Shown here: one piece after another, positions 46,285 through 54,984 of the stretch
Numbering within the stretch: position 1 is the first letter of the stretch
Layout of the letters: the number at the start of each line of letters is the position of its first letter
NCBI RefSeq assembly: GCF_900220975.1
Contig: NZ_OBQD01000007.1
Span: 124,001 to 188,000 of the forward strand
Length of the DNA: 64,000 bases
Source: Rhizobium subbaraonis
GTDB taxonomy: Bacteria > Pseudomonadota > Alphaproteobacteria > Rhizobiales > Rhizobiaceae
Direction: 5' to 3'
Program-made: the position numbers and the translations under genes
The notes under the pieces: generated by a model
Told to the model about the DNA's origin: nothing
What the model saw: the letters and a program-made list of their open reading frames with translations, nothing else
Databases searched by the model: none

Positions 46285-46406
46285 GCCCCTCATCCGGTCT
46301 GACGGCCACCTTCTCCCGCAAGCGGGGAGAAGGAAATATGCCACCGCGTTTTCCGGATCGATGCCCGTTCCCCCGCGTTCTGCGAGAAAGAGTGAGGGTG
46401 AGGGGC
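46285..46406. repeat. Rhizobial mosaic palindromic element (RIME-like)
   Basis: The sequence opens CCCCTCATCCGG, includes the palindrome CTTCTCCCGCAAGCGGGGAG and ends GTGAGGGTGAGGGG in inverse order. Related pieces are at 58321-58578. It lies between two genes of one strand-matched cluster and may act on message stability. Confidence 0.75.
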
Positions 46407-46422
46407 AAATCCCGCGCCGTTA

Positions 46423-47793
46423 TTACGCTCTCTCGAAGCCGCGCGCCACTTCCCAATCCGTCACACGGCGGTCGTATTCCTCCTGCTCCCATTCCGCAGC
46501 GCGCGTATAGTGGTCGATGACCTCCTCGCCGAAGGCCTCGCGCAGCATTTTCGACGTCGTCATGAATTCGGTCGCCTCGCGCAGGGTCTTGGGGATCTCG
46601 CGAATGCCCTGGCCGCCATAGGCATCGCCGACGAACGGCGCCTCCAGTTCCAGATTGCCCTCGATGCCGGCGATCCCTGCGGCGAGCAGGGCTGCCATGG
46701 CGAGATAGGGATTGAGGTCGGAGCCGCCGACACGGCATTCGATGCGGATTGCCTTCGTGTTCTCGCCGCAGAGCCGGTAGCCGGCCGTGCGGTTGTCTTT
46801 GCTCCAGACAGCCTTGGTGGGCGCGAACGTTCCGGCCATGAAGCGCTTGTAGGAATTGATGTAGGGGGCAAGGAAGTAGGTGATCTCGCTGGCATGGTTG
46901 AGGAGACCGGCGACATAGCTGCGCATCATCTCCGACATGCCGTACTTGGCTTCGGGATCGTGGAATTTGGAGGTCTTGCCGTCGAGGCTCCAGAGCGACT
47001 GGTGGATGTGGGAGGACGAGCCGGCAGCGGCATAGTGCCACTTGGCGAGGAAGGTGATCGCCTTGCCGCGCTGCCAGGCTATCTCCTTGCACCCGTTCTT
47101 GATGATCGCGTGCCGGTCGGCCATGGAGAGCGCATCGGCATAGCGCACGTTGATCTCCTCCTGCCCGGCCGAGGCCTCGCCCTTGGAGTTCTCGACCGGA
47201 ATTCCCGCCCCCTGCAGGCCGTTGCGGATCGCCCGCATCACGTCCTCTTCCTTGGTCGTCTGGAAGATGTGGTAGTCCTCGTTGTAGCCGCTGACGAGCC
47301 GCAGGTCGCGGTAGCCGCTCTCGCGAGCGTCGTCATAGGTCTGGTCGAAGAGGAAGAATTCCAGCTCGCTCGCCATGAACGCCTTCAGCCCCATCGCCTC
47401 CAGCCGCTTAACCTGCTTCTTCAGGATCGCCCGCGGCGAATGCGGCACCTCCTTGTGGGTGTGGTGGTCGAGCACGTCGCAGAGGACCAGCGCCGTCCCC
47501 TCCAGCCAGGGAATTCGGCGCAGCGTCGAAAGGTCCGGCTTCATCGTGTAGTCGCCGTAGCCGGCCGCCCAGCTCGTCGAGCGATAGCCCGACACCGTCT
47601 CCATCTCCATGTCCGTCGCAAGCAGGTAGTTGCAGCTGTGCGTTTCCTCATAAGCGCCGTCCACGAAGTACTGGGCATGGAAGCGTTTGCCCATCAGCCG
47701 TCCCTGCATATCGACCTGGCATGCCAGCACGGTATCGATGCGGCCCTCGGCGACATCCTTCTTCAGTTCTTCCAGCGAATAGCCTGCGCTCAT
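46423..47793 (-). CDS. Glutamine synthetase-like gamma-glutamyl-amine ligase (PuuA/IpuC type)
   Basis: A 456-residue enzyme with the glutamine synthetase fold. SELEFFLFDQ gives the metal-binding Glu residues, AGQEEINVRYAD and HYAAAGSSSHIHQSLW are in the central active site, and FAPTKAVWSKDNRTAGYR with IECRVGGSDLNPYLAMAALLAAG completes it. The N-terminal domain differs from ammonia-assimilating GlnA, and the context (alcohol and aldehyde dehydrogenases, amidohydrolase, polyamine-type importer) fits enzymes that glutamylate amines, such as PuuA or the isopropylamine enzyme IpuC. The true amine is unknown. Its own promoter is likely, since a terminator precedes it. Confidence 0.87.
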   Translation of the reverse strand: MSAGYSLEELKKDVAEGRIDTVLACQVDMQGRLMGKRFHAQYFVDGAYEETHSCNYLLATDMEMETVSGYRSTSWAAGYGDYTMKPDLSTLRRIPWLEGTALVLCDVLDHHTHKEVPHSPRAILKKQVKRLEAMGLKAFMASELEFFLFDQTYDDARESGYRDLRLVSGYNEDYHIFQTTKEEDVMRAIRNGLQGAGIPVENSKGEASAGQEEINVRYADALSMADRHAIIKNGCKEIAWQRGKAITFLAKWHYAAAGSSSHIHQSLWSLDGKTSKFHDPEAKYGMSEMMRSYVAGLLNHASEITYFLAPYINSYKRFMAGTFAPTKAVWSKDNRTAGYRLCGENTKAIRIECRVGGSDLNPYLAMAALLAAGIAGIEGNLELEAPFVGDAYGGQGIREIPKTLREATEFMTTSKMLREAFGEEVIDHYTRAAEWEQEEYDRRVTDWEVARGFERA

Positions 47794-47845
47794 GATTTAA
47801 GCCCTGTTAACGGATTGCAGTCGCCCCTCCGGCGACCGGTAAAAA

Positions 47846-47867
47846 GGGGGCCGGACGCGCGGCCCCC
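47846..47867 (-). terminator. Strong terminator after the amidohydrolase gene
   Basis: GGGGGCCG/CGGCCCCC stem with a short loop, followed on the minus strand by TTTTTACC. It lies about 120 bp past the amidohydrolase stop and upstream of the glutamine-synthetase-like gene, so the divergon's left arm is at least two transcripts or partly attenuated. Confidence 0.82.
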
Positions 47868-47989
47868 GCTCGAAAATGCCACTCAGACCTCACCGACAGG
47901 CCTCTCTGCGGGATTGCCGGGAACTCAACACCAGTCGCCCATGACCGTCATGGGCGGCACTCCGCGGCATGCCACTCCCCGAGGCCTCG

Positions 47990-48757
47990 TCATTTTACTG
48001 ATGCGCGGGCCATGCTTTCCAGCAGCAGTCCCGTCAGATAGTCAGCCATGACCCCCTGGCTGGTTTCGTCCTGAATGAGGTCGTTGCGGACCTCGATCAT
48101 CACGTTGAGCAGACCGTTCGCCAGCCCGTGTACCTTCAGCGTATGCGTGACGCCGTCCTGCGGACCGTAGGGCTCGTTGCGGTGCGTGGCAAACAGCCCG
48201 GAGCGCCCGGCCGCTTCAAGCATCAGATCGGCCAGCCTTGCATCCTCGTCGTGCAGGATCCCGATCTCGACCTGACGCGGCTTGCCGAAATAGACCGGCG
48301 TGAAGCTGTGAACGGTAACGAGGACCGGAGCCCTGCCTGCGGCGATGCGATCGCGGACAAGGCCGGCGATGCGGTCGCGGAAAGGGAAGTATAGCGATTC
48401 GGCGCGCTCCAATCGAGCGGCGTCGCTAAGGGCCTGATTGCCCGGCACAGGATAGATCTCGCTCTGCTCGGGCATTGCGCCCGGCGCCTCCGGCGGCCTG
48501 TTGCAATCATAGGCCAGACGCGAAAAACGCTGGTGGATCAACGTTGCGTCGAGACTGCGAGACATGATGCGTGCGACCGCGAGCGCGCCCGGATCCCAGG
48601 CGATATGGCTTTCCAGGGCCTCGGCGGACAGGCCAAGCGTGCCGAGCCGCTCAGGCAACAGCCTGGAGGCATGCTCGCAGACCAGGATGAACCGGCTGCG
48701 GCCTTCGGCATTTTCGACGGCGACGGGGTCGCCTTCCCGAGCTGATAATATTCCCAT
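47990..48757 (-). CDS. N-formylglutamate amidohydrolase-like enzyme
   Basis: A 255-residue protein of the FGase family (zinc carboxypeptidase-like fold that removes formyl or similar groups from glutamate). Conserved parts are ILVCEHASRLLPE with candidate zinc ligands, HIAWDPGALAVARIMS, SRLAYDCNRPP and VLVTVHSFTPVYFGKPR. In this cluster it probably hydrolyses a gamma-glutamyl or formyl-type amide at the end of the pathway, the step taken by PuuD elsewhere. I choose the ATG at 48755-48757; the frame is open further, but the extra residues are unrelated. It is divergent from the RpiR gene. Confidence 0.83.
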   Translation of the reverse strand: MGILSAREGDPVAVENAEGRSRFILVCEHASRLLPERLGTLGLSAEALESHIAWDPGALAVARIMSRSLDATLIHQRFSRLAYDCNRPPEAPGAMPEQSEIYPVPGNQALSDAARLERAESLYFPFRDRIAGLVRDRIAAGRAPVLVTVHSFTPVYFGKPRQVEIGILHDEDARLADLMLEAAGRSGLFATHRNEPYGPQDGVTHTLKVHGLANGLLNVMIEVRNDLIQDETSQGVMADYLTGLLLESMARASVK

Positions 48758-48790
48758 GCAGCCGGTCCCCTCGATCGGCCAATCTTGTTT

Positions 48791-48808
48791 GTGAAGAGAA
48801 TTCTTCAC
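48791..48808. promoter_or_regulatory. Palindromic operator between amidohydrolase and RpiR genes
   Basis: GTGAAGA-N4-TCTTCAC is a perfect 7+7 dyad in the 171-bp divergent gap; a further half-site TCTCTTCAAA lies at about 48841-48850. It is placed where an RpiR-type regulator could control both directions. Binding is inferred. Confidence 0.65.
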
Positions 48809-48928
48809 GTCCTCCAAGTTGTCAACGGGGATGGAAACGATCTCTTCAAAAAAACGTTTGACACCAATTGTGACAGCGATGTTTAATTTTGACGGAAGCC
48901 GACACAGAGCGGCAGGCAGGGGAAAATC

Positions 48929-49807
48929 GTGACGTTGAACCAGACATCCATGACGGTGTCCGACGTGATCAACGCCCATTTCGACACGCTCACGCGGGCC
49001 GAAAAGCAGCTGGCGACATCGCTTCTGGACAACTATCCGGTGTCCGGCCTCGGTAGCATTACCACCGTGGCCGAGAACGCCCGTGTCTCGACGCCGACCG
49101 TCGCACGCATGGTGCAGAAGCTCGGCTATCGCGGCTTCCCCGATTTCCAGTCGCACCTGCACCAGGAACTGGAGGCGACGCTCTCCAACCCCATCTCCAA
49201 GCACGACCGCTGGGCGGCGAACGCGCCTGGCACCCATATTCTCAACCGGTTTGCCGATGCGATCATGGGCAACCTGCGCCAGACGCTGTCACAGCTCGAT
49301 CTCGCCGATTTCGACGGCGCCACCGCGCTGATCGCCAATCGCAAGCGCAGCGTCTACATCGTCGGCGGCCGCATCACCAAGGCGCTGGCGGACTACCTCT
49401 TCACTCACCTGCAGGTTGTGCGGCCGAACGTCACCCAGCTTTCGCCGATCCCGAGCGCGTGGCCGCAATATGTGCTGAACATGAAGGCCGGCGACGTTGT
49501 GGTCATCTTCGACATCCGCCGCTACGAGCACGAGATGGAGACCTTCGCCCGTATCGCGCGCGAACGGGGTGTGGAGATCGTCCTGTTCACGGACCAATGG
49601 GCTTCGCCGATCGCAAAGCTCGCCGCCCACGTCTTCCGCATCCATATAGAGGCACCTTCGGCCTGGGACTCATCCGTGGTCACGCTGTTCGTCGTCGAGG
49701 CGCTGATCGAGGCCGTGCAGAGCGCCAACTGGAGCGAGACCAAGGAAAGAATGCGAACGCTGGAGGAACTGGTTGCCGCTAGCCGTCTCTTTAGAAAACC
49801 GGGATGA
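48929..49807 (+). CDS. MurR/RpiR-family transcriptional regulator
   Basis: The 292-residue regulator has an N-terminal HTH_6 domain (residues about 10-85; ITTVAENARVSTPTVARMVQKLGYRGFPDFQ) and a C-terminal SIS domain (about 125-255; RSVYIVGGRITKALADYLFTHL, DVVVIFDIRRYEHEM), which usually binds phosphosugars. The SIS domain here may recognise the catabolic ligand of the adjacent pathway instead. The start is GTG. It is divergent from the amidohydrolase gene and directly upstream of the ABC importer genes, so control of both is likely. Confidence 0.92.
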   Translation: MTLNQTSMTVSDVINAHFDTLTRAEKQLATSLLDNYPVSGLGSITTVAENARVSTPTVARMVQKLGYRGFPDFQSHLHQELEATLSNPISKHDRWAANAPGTHILNRFADAIMGNLRQTLSQLDLADFDGATALIANRKRSVYIVGGRITKALADYLFTHLQVVRPNVTQLSPIPSAWPQYVLNMKAGDVVVIFDIRRYEHEMETFARIARERGVEIVLFTDQWASPIAKLAAHVFRIHIEAPSAWDSSVVTLFVVEALIEAVQSANWSETKERMRTLEELVAASRLFRKPG

Positions 49808-49934
49808 GCCTGCCGCAGCGTTAACCAATTTTCACATCGATCGGGAAAAGCATTTAAATACTGTCACATAAGCTTCATGCCGCACCAGTATCAGCTTCGC
49901 CGAAGCTGACTGACACACACAAAGGAGAACACCC

Positions 49935-51041
49935 GTGATGTCACGCACCCGCCGCCTGCTATCGCTCTCCACCGCGATCCTGGTCGCCACCACCGCCGTC
50001 GCCGCCGCCGAGCCGAGCGCCGAGCTGGTCGAGGCCGCGAAGAAGGAAGGCAAGTTGACCACGATCGCCCTGCCCCACAGCTGGTGCGGCTACGGCGACA
50101 TCATTGCCGGCTTCAAGGCCAAGTACCCGGAGATCCAGGTCAACGAGTTGAACCCCGACGCCAGCTCGGGCGATGAAATCGAGGCCATCAAGGCCAACAA
50201 GGGCAACACCGGCGACCAGGCTCCCGACGTGATCGACGTCGGCCTGTCCTTCGGACCGTCGTCCAAGGCCGAAGGCCTGATCCAGCCCTACAAGGTCGCA
50301 ACCTGGGATTCGATCCCCGACAGCGCCAAGGATGCCGACGGCCATTGGTACGGCGACTACTACGGCGTTCTCTCCTTCGTCGTGAACACCGATATCGTCA
50401 AGGACGTACCGAAGGACTGGGCCGACCTGACGAAATCGGACTACGCGAACTCGGTCGCGCTCGCCGGCGACCCGCGTGGCTCCAACCAGGCCGTTCAGGC
50501 CGTCTATGCGGCCGGCCTCGCCAAGGGCGAAACCGACGCTGCCAAGGCTGGCGAAGCAGGTCTCAACCTCTTTGCCGAAATCAACAAGGCCGGCAACTTC
50601 GTACCCGTGATCGGCAAGTCCGCCTCGCTCGCCCAGGGCTCGACCCCGATCGTGATCGCCTGGGACTACAACGGCCTCTCCTGGCGCGACACGCTGAACG
50701 GCAACCCGCCGCTGGAAGTCGTCGTTCCGGAAACCGGCGTCGTCGCCGGCGTTTATGTGCAGGCGATCTCTGCCTATGCGCCGCACCCGAACGCAGCAAA
50801 GCTGTGGATGGAATACCTGTACTCTGACGAAGGCCAGCTCGGCTACCTGAAGGGCTACTGCCACCCGATCCGCTTCAACGACCTCGTCAAGAACGGCAAG
50901 GTTCCGCAGGAAATGCTCGACAGGTTGCCGCCGGCAGCAGCCTATGAAAAGGCTGTCTTCCCGACGCTCGAAGAGCAGGCCGCCGGCAAGGAAGTGATCA
51001 CCGGCAAGTGGGACAGCGTCGTCGGCGCAAACGTTCAGTAA
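49935..51041 (+). CDS. ABC transporter periplasmic binding protein (polyamine/iron-type family)
   Basis: A 368-residue extracellular solute-binding protein with a signal peptide (about 1-25, VAAAEP). KKEGKLTTIALPHSWCGYGDIIAGFKAKYP and APDVIDVGLSFGPSSKAEGLI resemble class I binding proteins of the spermidine/putrescine-2-aminoethylphosphonate-iron group. The ligand cannot be named. AGGAG lies upstream of GTG (49935) and ATG (49938), one codon apart. A 13-bp hairpin after the stop probably raises its level over the permeases. Confidence 0.9.
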   Translation: MMSRTRRLLSLSTAILVATTAVAAAEPSAELVEAAKKEGKLTTIALPHSWCGYGDIIAGFKAKYPEIQVNELNPDASSGDEIEAIKANKGNTGDQAPDVIDVGLSFGPSSKAEGLIQPYKVATWDSIPDSAKDADGHWYGDYYGVLSFVVNTDIVKDVPKDWADLTKSDYANSVALAGDPRGSNQAVQAVYAAGLAKGETDAAKAGEAGLNLFAEINKAGNFVPVIGKSASLAQGSTPIVIAWDYNGLSWRDTLNGNPPLEVVVPETGVVAGVYVQAISAYAPHPNAAKLWMEYLYSDEGQLGYLKGYCHPIRFNDLVKNGKVPQEMLDRLPPAAAYEKAVFPTLEEQAAGKEVITGKWDSVVGANVQ

Positions 51042-51053
51042 GGCATTTCGCCT

Positions 51054-51088
51054 GAATGCCCTCCCGCTTCACCGGCGGGAGGGCATTC
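51054..51088 (+). terminator. Hairpin between binding-protein and permease genes
   Basis: A perfect 13-bp stem, GAATGCCCTCCCG/CGGGAGGGCATTC, starts 13 bp after the stop and is followed by CATTTTCG. Such hairpins in ABC operons act as partial terminators and 3' stabilisers of the binding-protein message. Confidence 0.82.
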
Positions 51089-51176
51089 CATTTTCGCAGT
51101 CGAGGGCCGATTGCGTCCGCCGCATTTCCGTCTAAATTCGTTCCTTTCACCCAATCCTTTGGACGACAGCCGCTTC

Positions 51177-52046
51177 ATGAGCCAATCCGCCCTGATAGAC
51201 CGCCGCACCGTCATCGATTGGCTCGGCATAATGCCGTTCATGATCTTCGCGCTGCTCTTCCTGATCCTGCCGACGCTGTACCTGGTGGGCGGCGCCTTCC
51301 TGACACCGGACGGCGACTTCACCTTCAAGAACATCGCAGATCTCTTCTCGCCGAACATCGTCAGCGCCTACTGGATCAGCATCAAGGTCTCGATCGCATC
51401 CTCGCTCGGCGGCGCCGTGATCGGCTTCTTCCTCGCCTGGGCCATCGTCATGGGCGGCGTTCCCTCCTTCGTCCGCTCGGGCCTCCTCACCTTTTCCGGT
51501 GTCGCCTCCAACTTCGCCGGCGTGCCGCTCGCCTTCGCCTTCATCGCCACGCTCGGCCGCACCGGCCTGGTTACAGTGCTCCTGCGCGACCTGATCGGCT
51601 TCAACCTCTATTCGACCGGCTTCAACCTGCTTTCCTTCCTGGGGCTGACGATCACCTACATGTTCTTCCAGATTCCGCTGATGGTGCTGATCCTGACGCC
51701 TGCTCTGGACGGTATGAAGCGCGAATGGCGCGAGGCCTCCGAGATCCTCGGCGCCTCCACCTGGCAGTACTGGCGCATGATCGCGCTGCCGATCCTCTGG
51801 CCGAGCCTGCTCGGGACGACGCTGCTTCTCTTCGCCAATGCCTTCGGCGCGATTGCCACCGCCTATGCGCTCACCGGCTCGTCGCTCAACATCGTCCCCA
51901 TCCTGCTCTACGCGCAGATCCGCGGCGACGTGCTGCACAATCCGAACCTTGGCTATGCGCTGGCACTCGGCATGATCGTCATCACCGGGCTCTCCAACGT
52001 CCTCTACATCTGGTTGCGCTCGCGCGCCGAACGGTGGCAGAAATGA
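51177..52046 (+). CDS. ABC transporter permease (first subunit)
   Basis: The 289-residue integral membrane protein has about six helices of the PotB/ThiP-like type and the coupling loop EASEILGASTWQYWRMIALPIL, the EAA motif that contacts the ATPase. It should form the pore with the following permease. I use the ATG at 51177; an open stretch before it has no permease character. Its stop overlaps the next start (ATGA). Confidence 0.92.
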   Translation: MSQSALIDRRTVIDWLGIMPFMIFALLFLILPTLYLVGGAFLTPDGDFTFKNIADLFSPNIVSAYWISIKVSIASSLGGAVIGFFLAWAIVMGGVPSFVRSGLLTFSGVASNFAGVPLAFAFIATLGRTGLVTVLLRDLIGFNLYSTGFNLLSFLGLTITYMFFQIPLMVLILTPALDGMKREWREASEILGASTWQYWRMIALPILWPSLLGTTLLLFANAFGAIATAYALTGSSLNIVPILLYAQIRGDVLHNPNLGYALALGMIVITGLSNVLYIWLRSRAERWQK

Positions 52047-52831
52047 AATCGACCCGCTTCCTCGCCTGGCTCGCGATCGCCGTCGGCGCGATCTATTTCA
52101 TCGTCCCGCTGATCGGCACCTTCGAATTCTCGCTGCGCATGCGACGGGGCGAATACTCCTTCGACGCCTATCACTCCGTCTTCTCCGACATACAGTTCCG
52201 CTCCACCTTCGGCTTCTCCATGCTGATGGCGCTCTTCACCATCATCTTCGGCATGCTGCTGGTGGTACCGACCGCCTACTGGGTGCGCCTCAGGCTGCCG
52301 AAGCTGCGCCCCGTGATCGAGTTCATCACGCTGCTGCCGCTGGTCATCCCGGCGATCGTCATCGTCTTCGGCTACCTGCGACTCTACAATTCCTCCTCCT
52401 TCCTGCCGCTGACGAATTCCACCTCGGGCACCAACATGCTGCTCGTCTTTTCCTACATGACGCTGTCGCTGCCCTACATGTACCGCGCCGTAGACACCGC
52501 CATGCGAATGATCGACGTCGCGACGCTGACGGAGGCCGCCGAGAGCCTTGGGGCCAAATGGCCGACGATCATGTTCCGCTGCATCTTCCCGAACGTGATG
52601 AGCGGCGTGCTGTCGGGCGCCTTCATCACCTTTGCGATCGTGATGGGCGAATTCACGATGGCGGCGCTGCTGAACCGCCCGGCCTTCGGCCCCTACCTGC
52701 AGCTCGTCGGCGCCAACAAGGCGTACGAGCCCTCCGCGCTGGCCATCATCGCGTTTGCCATCACCTGGCTGAGCATGGGCCTGCTTCAACTCGTCTCCCG
52801 CTTCCAGAAAACCGCGCCCGTAAAGGCCTGA
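52043..52831 (+). CDS. ABC transporter permease (second subunit)
   Basis: The 262-residue PotC-like permease has six helices and the coupling motif EAAESLGAKWPTIMFRCIFPNV. It overlaps the upstream permease gene by 4 bp, and the ATPase gene follows after 13 bp. Together with the other subunits it makes one importer, probably for the amine or amino-alcohol substrate of the divergent enzymes. Confidence 0.92.
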   Translation: MKSTRFLAWLAIAVGAIYFIVPLIGTFEFSLRMRRGEYSFDAYHSVFSDIQFRSTFGFSMLMALFTIIFGMLLVVPTAYWVRLRLPKLRPVIEFITLLPLVIPAIVIVFGYLRLYNSSSFLPLTNSTSGTNMLLVFSYMTLSLPYMYRAVDTAMRMIDVATLTEAAESLGAKWPTIMFRCIFPNVMSGVLSGAFITFAIVMGEFTMAALLNRPAFGPYLQLVGANKAYEPSALAIIAFAITWLSMGLLQLVSRFQKTAPVKA

Positions 52832-52844
52832 GGACTTTTCCCAT

Positions 52845-53906
52845 ATGTCGTTCCTTTCACTCAGCCATATCCAGAAGTCCTTCGGGCAGGTGCAGGTCGT
52901 TCGCGATTTCAACATGGAGATCGAAAAGGGCGAGTTCGTCTCCTTCCTCGGCCCGTCCGGCTGCGGCAAGACGACGGTGCTTCGCATGATCGCAGGCTTT
53001 GAAACGCCGAGCGGCGGCACGATCACGGTGGCCGGCAAGAACCAGTCCGGACTGAAGCCGAACCAGCGCAACATCGGCATGGTGTTCCAGGCCTATGCGC
53101 TCTTTCCAAACATGAGCGTGTTCGACAACGTCGCCTTCGGCCTCAAGGTCGCCGGCCGCTCGAAGGACGAGATCGACAGCCGCGTCAAGGAGATGCTAAG
53201 CCTGATCAAGCTCGAGCATCTCGCCGAGCGCTTTCCCTACCAGCTCTCCGGCGGCCAGCAGCAGCGCGTGGCGCTGGCCCGCGCGCTCGCCCCCAAGCCG
53301 CAGGTCCTCCTCCTGGACGAGCCGCTCTCGGCGCTCGACGCCAAGATCCGCGTTTCGCTGCGCGAGGAGATCCGCATGATCCAGCAGCAGCTCGGCATCA
53401 CGACCGTCTTCGTCACCCACGACCAGGAAGAAGCACTGTCGATCTCCGACCGGATCGTGGTGATGAATGCGGGCTCGGCCGACCAGATCGGCGCGCCGGC
53501 CGAGATCTATAACCGTCCGGCCACCCGCTTCGTCGCCTCCTTCGTCGGCACCCTCAACCTGATCGAAGCCAAGGTGACCGACCCGGTGGCAAACCGGATT
53601 TCGATCGGCGACCAGGGCGTCACGCTGCGCGAACCGCTCGGCCCGGTCAAGGCCGGCGACACCGTCTCGCTGGCCCTGCGTCCTGAAGCCGGCTCCATTG
53701 CAGAAGGCGCCAAGGGTGATACGGCTCTTGCCGGCGAAGTCGTTAGCAGCAACTTTCTGGGTTCGGTCGTGCGCACGCGCATGCGTGTCGGCGCCAGCGT
53801 CATTTCCTTCGACATGTTCAACAACCCGGGCCTCGTGCCGCCGGCGGTCGGCGAAACGGTGACGCTGCGCTTCACCGCAAGCGACCTGCTGATTATTCGG
53901 GACTGA
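52845..53906 (+). CDS. ABC transporter ATPase with TOBE domain
   Basis: A 353-residue PotA-like ATPase. Walker A GPSGCGKTT (36-44), signature LSGGQQQRVALARAL and Walker B VLLLDEPLSALD are intact, with the switch His in VFVTHDQEEAL. The C-terminal 100 residues form a TOBE regulatory domain (SLALRPE, VVSSNFLGSVVRTRM). It powers the importer encoded upstream. A CATTTTTCC/GGAAAAATG inverted repeat (53929-53961) 22 bp after the stop may end the transcript. Confidence 0.93.
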   Translation: MSFLSLSHIQKSFGQVQVVRDFNMEIEKGEFVSFLGPSGCGKTTVLRMIAGFETPSGGTITVAGKNQSGLKPNQRNIGMVFQAYALFPNMSVFDNVAFGLKVAGRSKDEIDSRVKEMLSLIKLEHLAERFPYQLSGGQQQRVALARALAPKPQVLLLDEPLSALDAKIRVSLREEIRMIQQQLGITTVFVTHDQEEALSISDRIVVMNAGSADQIGAPAEIYNRPATRFVASFVGTLNLIEAKVTDPVANRISIGDQGVTLREPLGPVKAGDTVSLALRPEAGSIAEGAKGDTALAGEVVSSNFLGSVVRTRMRVGASVISFDMFNNPGLVPPAVGETVTLRFTASDLLIIRD

Positions 53907-54030
53907 CGATACCGCATGAGCGAAACGGCATTTTTCCGATAGCCGTTCTGTTGGAAAAATGTGTCGCATCTCGTGTGAACTTCGTCGCTTGCGCATTTGA
54001 TCCGTCGATCCCGGCAAGGTAGTGTTGGGA

Positions 54031-54197
54031 TGTTCTCAGGGCGGGGCGGGATTCCCCACCGGCGGTATCGGATGGTCGAGGCGTATGGCGCTCTCGATGC
54101 TTCGGAGCCCGCGAGCGCCTTCGGCATCCCGTCGAAGGGTCAGCAGATCCGGTGAGATGCCGGAGCCGACGGTCAATAGTCCGGATGAAAGAGAGCA
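54031..54197 (+). ncRNA. FMN riboswitch (RFN element)
   Basis: The conserved pieces of the RFN element occur in order: GTTCTCAGGGCGGGG, ATTCCCCACCGGCGGTAT, GAGCCCGCGAGCGCC, GTCAGCAGATCCGGTGAGA, TGCCGGAGCCGACGGT and AGTCCGGATGAAAGAGAGCA. It binds flavin mononucleotide and lowers expression of the gene downstream, here ribH2. The region between it and the ATG (54198-54267) may contain the expression platform; AAGGGG at 54251-54256 is the likely regulated ribosome-binding site. Confidence 0.95.
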
Positions 54198-54264
54198 AGC
54201 AGGCGGGCCCTTCGGCCAGGCTTTGGCGTGTCCGTCCTGCATGTTCGCCCAAGGGGATCATTGA

Positions 54265-54768
<504 letters not shown>

Positions 54769-54774
54769 TGCGCG

Positions 54775-54806
54775 ACGCCCGCGGGAAACCTTCCTCCCGC
54801 GGGCGT
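54775..54806 (+). terminator. Terminator after ribH2
   Basis: A perfect 12-bp stem, ACGCCCGCGGGA/TCCCGCGGGCGT, with an 8-base loop and TTTCC after it, 7 bp past the stop. Confidence 0.9.
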
Positions 54807-54984
54807 TTCCGGCACCGCTGGTCAAGCGTCTGAAGGACTGGATTCAAGTTGCCAACCTTCACAGTCAACGGCCTGGAATGACTCGACAATTACAGAAAGA
54901 GAAAGGCTTCACACAAGAAGCCCCGGCCCTTTGCTTCGCGCAGGTCTTTGCCGCAAAACCGCTCCGCACTTTGCGCGACACGCA

